5,715 nucleotides of DNA from Oceanospirillales bacterium (GCA_003232965.1 QIKG01000216.1:1-5715), one strand, 5' to 3'; shown: positions 1 to 5,355, counted from the stretch's first letter. Made by a program: numbers and translations. Notes: generated by a model not told the origin, from the letters alone.

Positions 1-1636
1 TGGTTTCTACATCGTCTTTATCAAACTGAGTAACAACGCTTTCACCGTCGGCTTCACAATATAGCGGGGTGAAATCGCTTAATGCTGAAGGAGCAATAAC
101 TACTCCGCCCGCATGCTTACCGGCATTTCGGGTCAGGCCTTCCAGCGACAGCGCAAGATCGATGATGCCGCGGGTGTCTTCTTCCTTTTCGTAGCGCAGC
201 CGCAGTTGCGGCTCTTCTTTCATCGCCTCTTCAAGCTTTATACCAATGGTCATTGGGATCAATTTGGCGATAGAATCAACAAAACCGTAACCATGCCCTA
301 GTACCCGACCGCAATCGCGGATTACCGCTTTGGCGGCCATGGTGCCGAAGGTGATGATTTGAGAAACTTGATCGCGGCCATAGGTTTCAGCCACATAATC
401 GATCACCCGGTCGCGTTGGTCCATGCAAAAATCGATATCAAAATCGGGCATGGATAAGCGTTCCGGGTTTAAGAAACGCTCAAATAGCAGCTCGTATTTG
501 AGCGGATCAATGTCGGTAATTAGTAGTGCCCAGGCAACTACAGAACCAGCACCAGAACCACGCCCGGGGCCGACCGGAATGTGTTTTTTCTTCGCCCAGC
601 GGATAAAGTCGGCAACAATTAGGAAGTAGCCGGGGAACCCCATCTGATTTATGACCCCCAGCTCAATCTGCAAACGGTCGTAATAGTCTTTTTCGCTAAG
701 GCCCTCAGCAAGGCCGTGGCGTTGTAGTCGCTCTGCCAGTCCGGCCGATGCCAGTTCTTCAATATATTCGCCTTCGGTTTCGCCCTCGGGTACAGGGAAT
801 GCTGGCAGCACATAATTCCCAAATTCCATCTTGAGATTACAGCGTCTAGCGATTTCTACCGAATTTTCCAATGCCTCGGGAATATCCTTAAACAGCAGCA
901 ACATGGCATCGGCGCTTTTGAGGTATTGCTCGTCTGTATAGCGACTACTGCGGCGTGGATCACCGATGAGTTCGCCGTCATGGATGCAAACCCGGGCCTC
1001 ATGTGCATGAAAATCTTCTTGTTTTAAAAATCGCACATTGTTGCTGGCTACAACTGGGCAGTTCAGACGATTAGCAAGTTGAATCGCCGGTTGGTTATAG
1101 CGTTCATCATTGCGGTTGCCGATGCGTTGAATTTCAACATAAAAGCGTTGCGGGAAAAGCTCCATCCAGTTGCTCAATAAGGCTTCGGCGCGATCTGCAT
1201 GGCCATTGAGCAGGGCACGGCCTATATCACCGCTACGCCCGGCAGAAAGGGCAATCAGCCCGTCAGTCTGGCCTTCCAGCCAGTAGCGTTTAATCATCGC
1301 CTGATGATGATCCTGGCCTTCTTGCCAGGCACGGGAAATAATTCGGCAGAGGTTTAGGTAACCCGTTTTGTCCTGACAAAGCAGAATCATCCGATCCGGA
1401 GTAGACCGCTCTTCGGGGTTCTCAATCAACAGATCAGCGCCCAATATCGGCTTAATTCCAGCCTTTTCAGCGGCCCGATAAAACTTAACCAAGGCAAACA
1501 AATTGTTTAAATCGGTCATCGCCACCGCCGGCATGCCGAGTTCCGCAGCTTTTGCTACCAGTTCAGTAGGCCTGACCATGCCATCGACAATGGAAAACTC
1601 GCTATGCAGGTGTAAATGTATAAAGGCGCTGGTCAC
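1..1636 (-). CDS. dnaE: DNA polymerase III alpha subunit, N-terminal half (partial at left edge)
   Basis: This is the catalytic subunit of the replicative DNA polymerase; it extends primers in the holoenzyme with epsilon, beta and tau. About 545 residues are present, of roughly 1160 in E. coli. The reverse strand reads without interruption from a GTG at 1636-1634. The N-terminal PHP domain begins TSAFIHLHLHSEFSIVDG (residues 2-19). The polymerase part carries GPGRGSGAGS near residues 356-365 and MPDFDIDFC at 396-404, whose D398 and D400 correspond to the catalytic aspartates D401 and D403 of E. coli. KHAGGVVIAP and QFDKDDVET follow at the edge, so the third catalytic aspartate lies just outside. 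GTG was chosen because no in-frame ATG lies upstream and the resulting N-terminus fits the family. The Shine-Dalgarno is weak. A four-codon ATG reading frame (1647-1633) overlaps the start in another frame. The gene is divergent from the tRNA and thrS. Confidence 0.97.
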   Translation of the reverse strand, partial: MTSAFIHLHLHSEFSIVDGMVRPTELVAKAAELGMPAVAMTDLNNLFALVKFYRAAEKAGIKPILGADLLIENPEERSTPDRMILLCQDKTGYLNLCRIISRAWQEGQDHHQAMIKRYWLEGQTDGLIALSAGRSGDIGRALLNGHADRAEALLSNWMELFPQRFYVEIQRIGNRNDERYNQPAIQLANRLNCPVVASNNVRFLKQEDFHAHEARVCIHDGELIGDPRRSSRYTDEQYLKSADAMLLLFKDIPEALENSVEIARRCNLKMEFGNYVLPAFPVPEGETEGEYIEELASAGLAERLQRHGLAEGLSEKDYYDRLQIELGVINQMGFPGYFLIVADFIRWAKKKHIPVGPGRGSGAGSVVAWALLITDIDPLKYELLFERFLNPERLSMPDFDIDFCMDQRDRVIDYVAETYGRDQVSQIITFGTMAAKAVIRDCGRVLGHGYGFVDSIAKLIPMTIGIKLEEAMKEEPQLRLRYEKEEDTRGIIDLALSLEGLTRNAGKHAGGVVIAPSALSDFTPLYCEADGESVVTQFDKDDVET

Positions 1637-1672
1637 GAATGAGTCATCTGAAGTTCTTATTTTGGGCTAACA

Positions 1673-1703
1673 ATTATTGCAGGAATTGATGCCTGAATGT
1701 GAA
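1673..1703 (-). promoter_or_regulatory. Weak candidate dnaE promoter
   Basis: On the minus strand, TTCACA (1703-1698, five of six to the -35 consensus) is followed after 19 bp by AATAAT (1678-1673, five of six to the -10 consensus), 36 bp before the dnaE GTG. The spacer is longer than the preferred 17 bp, so this is only the best-looking site in a 160-bp divergent gap. The true promoter could be elsewhere. Confidence 0.22.
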
Positions 1704-1749
1704 TTGATTTAGATGCAATTGAATTAGTTGAACCTAAGCACTTCAAAAC

Positions 1750-1778
1750 TTGAGCATCTGGCGCGAGTGGGTTATTAT
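1750..1778 (+). promoter_or_regulatory. Sigma-70-type promoter of the tRNA-Val gene
   Basis: TTGAGC (1750-1755) and TATTAT (1773-1778) are separated by exactly 17 bp, and the tRNA begins 18 bp after the -10 box. Between the -10 box and the probable start near 1785 lies a GC-rich stretch, TCTGCCCCCGC. Such discriminators are typical of stable-RNA promoters under stringent (ppGpp/DksA) control. The boxes are seen directly; the stringent response is inferred from that resemblance. Confidence 0.7.
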
Positions 1779-1796
1779 TCTGCCCCCGCAAGGTAT

Positions 1797-1871
<75 letters not shown>

Positions 1872-1874
1872 TTC

Positions 1875-1912
1875 GACAGGTTTTATCAACAAATTTAATC
1901 AAAAACCCTGTC
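1875..1912 (+). other. Hairpin just downstream of tRNA-Val
   Basis: GACAGG plus TTTT (1875-1884) is complementary to AAAAACCCTGTC (1901-1912), with one extra C and one extra A on the 3' side, giving a stem of about 10 bp around a 16-nt AT-rich loop. It starts 4 nt after the tRNA CCA and could bound 3'-end processing of the precursor. No T-run follows, so it is not a typical intrinsic terminator. Its 3' arm is shared with the left arm of the palindrome that follows, so the two structures compete. Confidence 0.45.
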
Positions 1913-2007
1913 ATTCCGGGGCAGCAAATAGCTGAACCCGGAAACTAGAGGGCGAGCCCAATCTCGTGGATCATAGGCTCAGCTATTCGCTGCCCTGAGA
2001 TGACGGG
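1906..2007. repeat. Imperfect palindromic repeat (REP/MITE-like)
   Basis: Two arms of about 30 bp face each other. The left arm (1906-1935) includes GGCAGCAAATAGCTGA. The right arm (1979-2007), read in reverse, includes GGCAGCGAATAGCTGA, and both carry GTCAT near the outer end. The inner 43 bp hold a smaller inverted repeat, CGAG/CTCG (1953-1966). The layout resembles short dispersed palindromic elements that occur in many copies in bacterial genomes. No clear target duplication flanks it, and copy number cannot be judged from one window. It may also end or protect the tRNA transcript. Confidence 0.6.
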
Positions 2008-2039
2008 CGGTGAGTGATTTGGCAGAGATAGAAAACCGC

Positions 2040-2068
2040 TTTCAAATAACCCCCCAAAGGCGTAAAAT
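2040..2068 (+). promoter_or_regulatory. Weak candidate upstream promoter for the thrS leader
   Basis: TAAAAT (2063-2068) matches five of six bases of the -10 consensus and is followed by GC-rich ACCGCG. The -35 position 17 bp upstream reads TTTCAA (2040-2045), a poor match. A start 7-8 nt after the -10 box would fall at about 2075-2076, right at the ATG of the possible leader peptide. This is suggestive only. Confidence 0.28.
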
Positions 2069-2075
2069 ACCGCGT

Positions 2076-2111
2076 ATGAACAATGTATTGCGAACTATCA
2101 GTTCTACATAG
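2076..2111 (+). CDS. Possible 11-residue leader peptide with Thr codons (attenuator candidate)
   Basis: The sequence reads ATG through TAG as MNNVLRTISST, with threonine codons ACT (2094) and ACA (2106), the latter just before the stop. A Thr-containing peptide upstream of a terminator and then thrS recalls leader-peptide attenuation as in the E. coli thr operon. Against it: there is no Shine-Dalgarno at normal spacing (AAAGG lies 15 nt upstream), only two Thr codons, and a second short frame (ATG at 2083, stop at 2113-2115) is open in the same DNA. The MITE now lies between it and the terminator. It could easily be a chance reading frame. Confidence 0.22.
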   Translation: MNNVLRTISST

Positions 2112-2133
2112 TTAAAACGACCGTATGCCGTAA

Positions 2134-2293
2134 GGAACCTCTGATCTATTCATGAATGAGCATCTTGAGCCTATAATTCCCAATAGCGGCGTTGGCAAGC
2201 ACTAGCAATAGCGTTGCTATTACTGCACTTACCGCCTTGCTCTTGGAAAGCATAAATCTCAATCTGCTTCACTCAGAATAAATCAGAGGCTCC
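2134..2293. mobile_element. 160-bp MITE-like full-length palindrome with GTAA target duplication
   Basis: The left end reads GGAACCTCTGAT (2134-2145). The right end reads ATCAGAGGCTCC (2282-2293), whose reverse complement matches 11 of 12. Similarity continues inward through (C/T)TATTC...GA.TGA.GCA..TTGAG. The centre is AATAGC-GTT-GCTATT (2207-2221), within one base of the element's midpoint, so the whole element can fold as one long imperfect hairpin. GTAA flanks it exactly on both sides (2130-2133 and 2294-2297), as expected for a 4-bp target-site duplication. It encodes no transposase, so it would be moved in trans by a related insertion sequence that I do not identify. It sits in the thrS leader and contains a TATAAT box. 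Confidence 0.8.
2149..2177 (+). promoter_or_regulatory. Candidate promoter carried inside the MITE
   Basis: A perfect TATAAT lies at 2172-2177. The -35 position 17 bp upstream, TTCATG (2149-2154), matches only three of six bases, and there is no extended -10 TG. If active it would transcribe toward thrS, passing the inner half of the MITE and then the terminator at 2308-2326. Confidence 0.28.
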
Positions 2294-2307
2294 GTAACCG
2301 ACAAACG

Positions 2308-2326
2308 GGCGCATGGCGCCTTTTTT
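2308..2326 (+). terminator. Intrinsic terminator upstream of thrS
   Basis: GGCGC (2308-2312) and GCGCC (2316-2320) form a perfect 5-bp GC stem around the loop ATG and run straight into TTTTTT (2321-2326). It ends 52 nt before the thrS ATG. Either it ends transcription from upstream, with thrS having its own promoter in the following AT-rich DNA, or it is an attenuator in the thrS leader. The structure is plain; its role is inferred. Confidence 0.78.
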
Positions 2327-2327
2327 A

Positions 2328-2359
2328 TTGCGTAAATTATTATAAAACTATTATAAAAC
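2328..2359 (+). promoter_or_regulatory. Probable thrS promoter with 11-bp tandem duplication
   Basis: TTGCGT (2328-2333) and TATAAA (2352-2357) could serve as -35 and -10 boxes with an 18-bp spacer. The region contains TATTATAAAAC repeated exactly in tandem (2338-2348 and 2349-2359), about one helical turn apart, so two -10-like boxes are present. Transcription from here would give a leader of only about 15 nt and would escape the terminator. The GGGGAG Shine-Dalgarno of thrS is at 2367-2372. Confidence 0.45.
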
Positions 2360-2378
2360 ACCCTCTGGGGAGAGAAAA

Positions 2379-4295
2379 ATGCCGGCAATTACTTTACCGG
2401 ATGGCAGTATCCGACAATTCGACCAGGCCGTTACCATTATGGATGTGGCCAATGATATCGGCCCCGGCTTGGCTCGCGCCACGCTGGCCGGCGAAATCGA
2501 TGGCGAACTGGTCGATGCCAGCACAGTTATCAGTACCGATAGCAAACTGCGCCTGATCACCGCCCGCGACCCAGAAGGGCTGGAAGTTATTCGCCACTCT
2601 ACCGCGCATGTGCTGGCACAGGCGGTACAGCGTTTATTTCCAAAAGCGCAGGTCACTATTGGCCCGCTCATTGATAATGGCTTTTACTACGATTTTTCCT
2701 GGCCTGATGGCTTTTCCCCTGAAGACATTGACCGGATTGCGGCTGAAATGCGGCGGATCAAAAAAGATAATTTGCCCATCAGCAAGCAGGTGATGTCACG
2801 CGGTGAGGCGATCCAGTTTTTCAAACAAAAAGGTGAGCATTACAAAGTAGAGCTTATTGAATCTATCCCCGATGGTGAAGACTTAACGCTTTACACCCAG
2901 GGTGAGTTCACTGATCTCTGCCGTGGCCCGCATGCGCCTAGTACAGGCAAGCTAGGGGTGTTTAAACTGACCAAACAATCCGGTGCTTATTGGCGCGGTA
3001 ATAGCGACAATGAAATGTTGCAACGCATTTATGGCACCGCATGGTCGGATAAAAAAGAACTGAAAGCCTATCTGTTACGGATTGAAGAAGCGGAAAAACG
3101 CGATCACCGCAAACTGGCGAAACAGTTGGATCTTTTCCATATGCAGGAAGAAGCCCCCGGCATGGTGTTCTGGCACGACAACGGCTGGCGTATCTATACC
3201 GCTATTAAGGACTATATTCGCAAGCGCCTGCGGGCAGAGCATTATCAGGAAATTAACACCCCGGAATTGGTGGATATTTCGCTTTGGGAAAAATCAGGCC
3301 ACGCGGAAAAATTCTCCGATGAGATGTTTATGACCGGTTGCGCAGATCGTAGGTATGCGATTAAGCCGATGAACTGTCCCTGCCATGTGCAGGTGTATAA
3401 CCAGGGCCTACATTCCTATCGTGACTTACCCATGCGCATGGCCGAGTTCGGATCCTGTCACCGCAATGAGCCTTCAGGTTCTTTGCATGGTTTGATGCGG
3501 GTACGGGCTTTTGTCCAGGATGATGCACATATTTTCTGCACCCCGGAGCAAGTGCAGTCTGAGGCCGATGCCTTTATTAAATTACTTTATAGCGTTTATC
3601 GCGATTTTGGCTTTAACGATATTGAAGTACTGCTCTCAACCCGCCCGGAAAAACGCGTGGGTGCGGATGAGCTTTGGGAAAAAGCAGAAAAAGCGCTGGC
3701 TGAATCACTCGATAATGCCGGGGTAGAATGGCAAGAAAATCCGGGCGAGGGCGCCTTCTACGGACCGAAAATTGAATTCTCCTTGCGCGATAGTATCGGT
3801 AGGGTATGGCAGTGCGGTACCTTGCAACTGGATTTCAATATTCCGGGTCGTCTCGATGCTACTTATATTGCTGAAGATAGCTCGCGGCAAACCCCGGTTA
3901 TGTTCCATCGGGCAATTCTCGGGTCTATCGAGCGTTTTATTGGTATATTGATTGAACATTACGCAGGCGCCATGCCGGCATTTTTAGCCCCGGTACATGC
4001 GGTAGTGATGAATATTACCGATAAACAGGCGGATTATTGCCAAAAAGTAGTCGAAATCCTTGAAAAACAAGGCTTCAGGGTGAATTTAGACTTGAGAAAT
4101 GAGAAGATCACCTATAAAATTCGCGAACATTCTTTAATGAAAGTGCCTTATTTGCTGGTTATCGGTGATAGAGAGGTCGAAAACCAGCAGATTGCGGTTA
4201 GAAAACGCGGCAATGAAGACCTGGGCAGCATGTCAGTGGAGGCATTTGCAGAAATGCTGGCAGCCGATATAGCGGCTTATGCCAGAGTAGATTAA
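2379..4295 (+). CDS. thrS: Threonyl-tRNA synthetase
   Basis: This cytosolic class II synthetase joins threonine to tRNA(Thr) using ATP and hydrolyses mischarged seryl-tRNA(Thr). Its 638 residues compare with 642 in E. coli. The TGS domain spans about residues 1-62. The editing domain has H73 and H77 (HSTAHVLA) and C181 and H185 (CRGPH). The catalytic domain, about 242-534, has zinc ligands C333, H384 and H510, matching E. coli C334, H385 and H511. Motif 2 is FGSCHRNEPSGSLHG with R362, and motif 3 is HRAILGSIERF with R519. The anticodon-binding domain runs from about 535 to the end and includes DLRNEKITYKIREH. KPMNCPCHV has Cys where E. coli has Gly; I believe this also occurs in pseudomonads. 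The ATG follows GGGGAG at 6 nt. It is the first gene of the translation operon. Confidence 0.98.
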   Translation: MPAITLPDGSIRQFDQAVTIMDVANDIGPGLARATLAGEIDGELVDASTVISTDSKLRLITARDPEGLEVIRHSTAHVLAQAVQRLFPKAQVTIGPLIDNGFYYDFSWPDGFSPEDIDRIAAEMRRIKKDNLPISKQVMSRGEAIQFFKQKGEHYKVELIESIPDGEDLTLYTQGEFTDLCRGPHAPSTGKLGVFKLTKQSGAYWRGNSDNEMLQRIYGTAWSDKKELKAYLLRIEEAEKRDHRKLAKQLDLFHMQEEAPGMVFWHDNGWRIYTAIKDYIRKRLRAEHYQEINTPELVDISLWEKSGHAEKFSDEMFMTGCADRRYAIKPMNCPCHVQVYNQGLHSYRDLPMRMAEFGSCHRNEPSGSLHGLMRVRAFVQDDAHIFCTPEQVQSEADAFIKLLYSVYRDFGFNDIEVLLSTRPEKRVGADELWEKAEKALAESLDNAGVEWQENPGEGAFYGPKIEFSLRDSIGRVWQCGTLQLDFNIPGRLDATYIAEDSSRQTPVMFHRAILGSIERFIGILIEHYAGAMPAFLAPVHAVVMNITDKQADYCQKVVEILEKQGFRVNLDLRNEKITYKIREHSLMKVPYLLVIGDREVENQQIAVRKRGNEDLGSMSVEAFAEMLAADIAAYARVD

Positions 4296-4297
4296 CT

Positions 4298-4383
4298 AAA
4301 GTAGGTTGGCCAAAGTAGGTTGGCCAAAGTAGGTTGGCCAAAGTAGGTTGGCCAAAGTAAATTTGGTCAAAGTAAATTAAATC
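4298..4383 (+). repeat. 14-bp tandem repeat array after thrS
   Basis: Four identical copies of AAAGTAGGTTGGCC lie head to tail (4298, 4312, 4326, 4340). Two diverged 15-bp copies follow at 4354-4368 and 4369-4383, beginning AAAGTAAATT. The last codons of thrS, GCCAGAGTAGATT (4281-4293), match GCCAAAGTAGGTT at 11 of 13 positions, so the array probably grew by slippage from the thrS 3' end. Each junction forms the palindrome TTGGCCAA. There are no unique spacers between copies, so it is not a CRISPR array. It widens the thrS-infC gap to 155 bp. Confidence 0.9.
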
Positions 4384-4398
4384 AAACTAGAAGACCTG

Positions 4399-4422
4399 TA
4401 CTTAGTAAAGCTTTATTAAGTA
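4399..4422. promoter_or_regulatory. 24-bp near-perfect palindrome upstream of infC
   Basis: TACTTA, G, TAAAGCTTTA, T, TAAGTA (4399-4422) is self-complementary except for one mismatched pair (G4405 against T4416). As RNA it could form a stem of about 10 bp with a short loop, 13-14 nt before the infC Shine-Dalgarno (AGGAG, 4437-4441). As DNA it could be a dimeric repressor site. It is AT-rich and no T-run follows, so it is not a typical terminator. Its function is unknown. Confidence 0.45.
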
Positions 4423-4450
4423 TTTAGACGGGACAGAGGAGAAATAACCC

Positions 4451-4972
4451 ATCGCCACAAAAAAAGAAACGCGCCGTAACGGTACCATCACGGCCAGAGA
4501 AATTCGTGTTATTGCAGCAGACGGCCAGCAAGCCGGGATCATGAGTCTGGAAGAAGCCCTGGAAACAGCCGGGGAGCAAAGTCTGGATTTGGTGGAAATA
4601 TCACCGAATGCGAGCCCGCCGGTTTGCAAGATCATGGATTACGGCAAGTACCGCTTTGAAAATTCAAAGCAAAAGCAGCAGTCCAAAAAGAAACAAAAAC
4701 AGGTGCAGCTGAAGGAAGTCAAATTCCGACCGGGTACTGAAGAAGCCGACTATCAGGTAAAAATGCGCAATATTCACCGTTTTATCGATGCAGGTAATAA
4801 AGTTAAGGTTACCCTGCGTTTCAAGGGTCGCGAAATGGCCCACCAAGAACTAGGCCGTGACTTACTCAAGCGAGTTGAGTTCGACATGGGAGAAGATATT
4901 GTCGTTGAACAATTTCCAAGAATGGAAGGTCGTTTGATGGTAATGATGCTAAATCCTAAAAAATCGGTATAA
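4451..4972 (+). CDS. infC: Translation initiation factor IF-3 with ATC start codon
   Basis: IF3 binds the 30S subunit, prevents premature joining of 50S and favours canonical start codons on initiator tRNA. The first in-frame ATG (4541) is codon 31 and would remove conserved N-terminal sequence (RRNGTITAREIRVIAADG). A stop at 4445-4447 closes the frame upstream. Shine-Dalgarno AGGAG (4437-4441) places the start at ATC 4451, 9 nt downstream, giving 173 residues against 180 in E. coli, where infC starts with AUU. The N-domain spans about 1-70 (SLDLVEISPNASPPVCKIMDYGKYRFE). A Lys/Gln-rich linker (about 72-88) leads to the C-domain with KFRPGTEEADYQVK and RFKGREMAHQELG. It follows thrS and precedes rpmI in the usual operon. 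IF3 disfavours such start codons, so autorepression is expected. Confidence 0.95.
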   Translation: MATKKETRRNGTITAREIRVIAADGQQAGIMSLEEALETAGEQSLDLVEISPNASPPVCKIMDYGKYRFENSKQKQQSKKKQKQVQLKEVKFRPGTEEADYQVKMRNIHRFIDAGNKVKVTLRFKGREMAHQELGRDLLKRVEFDMGEDIVVEQFPRMEGRLMVMMLNPKKSV

Positions 4973-5131
4973 TAGCCGGCTGGATTTAGAAAAAGGTTCG
5001 TTACTGCCCGAAAAAAGGCAAGACGGACTTAAAGAAGCGCCGCCAAGCAGTAAAGCGTCATCATTTTTGTAGAGATGAACGCTTGAGCGGAGTATTAAAA
5101 TATGGCCCTGAATGGGGTTTAGGAGCAACAA
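4954..5131 (+). promoter_or_regulatory. Structured rpmI leader, likely L20 autoregulatory operator
   Basis: In E. coli, L20 represses rpmI-rplT translation by binding an mRNA leader that includes a long-range pseudoknot at the rpmI ribosome site. Here TCCTAAA near the end of infC (4954-4960) is perfectly complementary to TTTAGGA over the rpmI Shine-Dalgarno (5118-5124). Between them lie TTACTGC/GCAGTAA (5001-5007 with 5047-5053). Next comes a 10-bp stem, AAGCGT-CATC with GATG-A-ACGCTT (5053-5062 with 5074-5084), broken by one bulged A (5078). A CCC/GGG hairpin lies just before the Shine-Dalgarno. The pairings are seen; the L20 role rests on the E. coli precedent. TATAAT at 4968-4973 overlaps the infC stop but lacks a -35 box. 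Confidence 0.6.
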
Positions 5132-5329
5132 ATGCCTAAGATGAAGACCAACCGGGGCGCGGCTAAGCGTTTCCGTAAAACGGCCTCCGGCAAATTTAAG
5201 TGCGGACATGCCAACCACAGTCATATCCTGACGAAAAAGGACCAGAAGCGTAAACGCCGTTTGCGTGGTGGAAATATGGTTACACCTGCAGACACGCGCG
5301 TCGTACGACGCTTGCTGCCCTACGCATAA
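5132..5329 (+). CDS. rpmI: 50S ribosomal protein L35 (bL35)
   Basis: This is a small basic protein of the large ribosomal subunit that binds 23S rRNA. It has 65 residues, the same length as in E. coli. Family signatures are MPKMKTNRGAAKRFRKT at the start, HILTKKDQKRKRRLR in the middle and the C-terminal LLPYA. The middle differs from E. coli mainly at SGKFKCGHANHS and GGNMVTPADTRVV. The ATG follows AGGAG (5121-5125) at 6 nt. Its ribosome-binding site lies in the structured leader, so it is the likely point of L20 control. rplT follows after 26 nt. Confidence 0.98.
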   Translation: MPKMKTNRGAAKRFRKTASGKFKCGHANHSHILTKKDQKRKRRLRGGNMVTPADTRVVRRLLPYA

Positions 5330-5355
5330 CCTTTTCGGTTTAAGGAGAATATAAA

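Larger units (their letters stand above)
1872..2378. other. 507-bp intergenic region between tRNA-Val and thrS
   Basis: No protein gene of ordinary length reads here on either strand. The space is taken up by palindromic elements (1875-1912, 1906-2007, 2134-2293), a possible leader peptide (2076-2111), an intrinsic terminator (2308-2326) and the probable thrS promoter (about 2328-2359). Each is listed separately. The stretch 2012-2075 shows only a weak candidate promoter. Confidence 0.8.

Noticed and set aside
113..629. Plus-strand open frames at 113-301 and 423-629
   Set aside because: They lie antisense within dnaE, whose reverse-strand protein is highly conserved; their products resemble no known family.
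2134..2293. Small RNA gene or tRNA-like thrS operator instead of a mobile element
   Set aside because: Near-symmetric terminal repeats and exact GTAA flanks fit an inserted element better; no anticodon-like hairpin was seen.
2298..2378. T-box riboswitch upstream of thrS
   Set aside because: No stem I, specifier loop or T-box sequence is visible, and the class is not typical of gammaproteobacteria.
2351..2671. Minus-strand open frame overlapping the thrS start, and other frames inside thrS
   Set aside because: thrS is intact and conserved throughout; these frames are shadows with low-complexity or unfamiliar products.
3361..3410. NCPCH in ThrRS as an unusual active-site change
   Set aside because: The zinc ligand C333 is kept, and the neighbouring Cys appears, as far as I recall, in other gammaproteobacterial enzymes.
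4298..4383. CRISPR array
   Set aside because: Units are contiguous 14-15 bp copies with no variable spacers and no cas genes nearby.
4541..4972. infC starting at ATG 4541
   Set aside because: This would delete 30 residues of the conserved IF3 N-domain and leaves no Shine-Dalgarno nearby, while ATC 4451 has one at ideal spacing.
4968..4973. TATAAT over the infC stop as an rpmI promoter
   Set aside because: No reasonable -35 box lies 15-19 bp upstream; TTGATG at 4934-4939 is 28 bp away.
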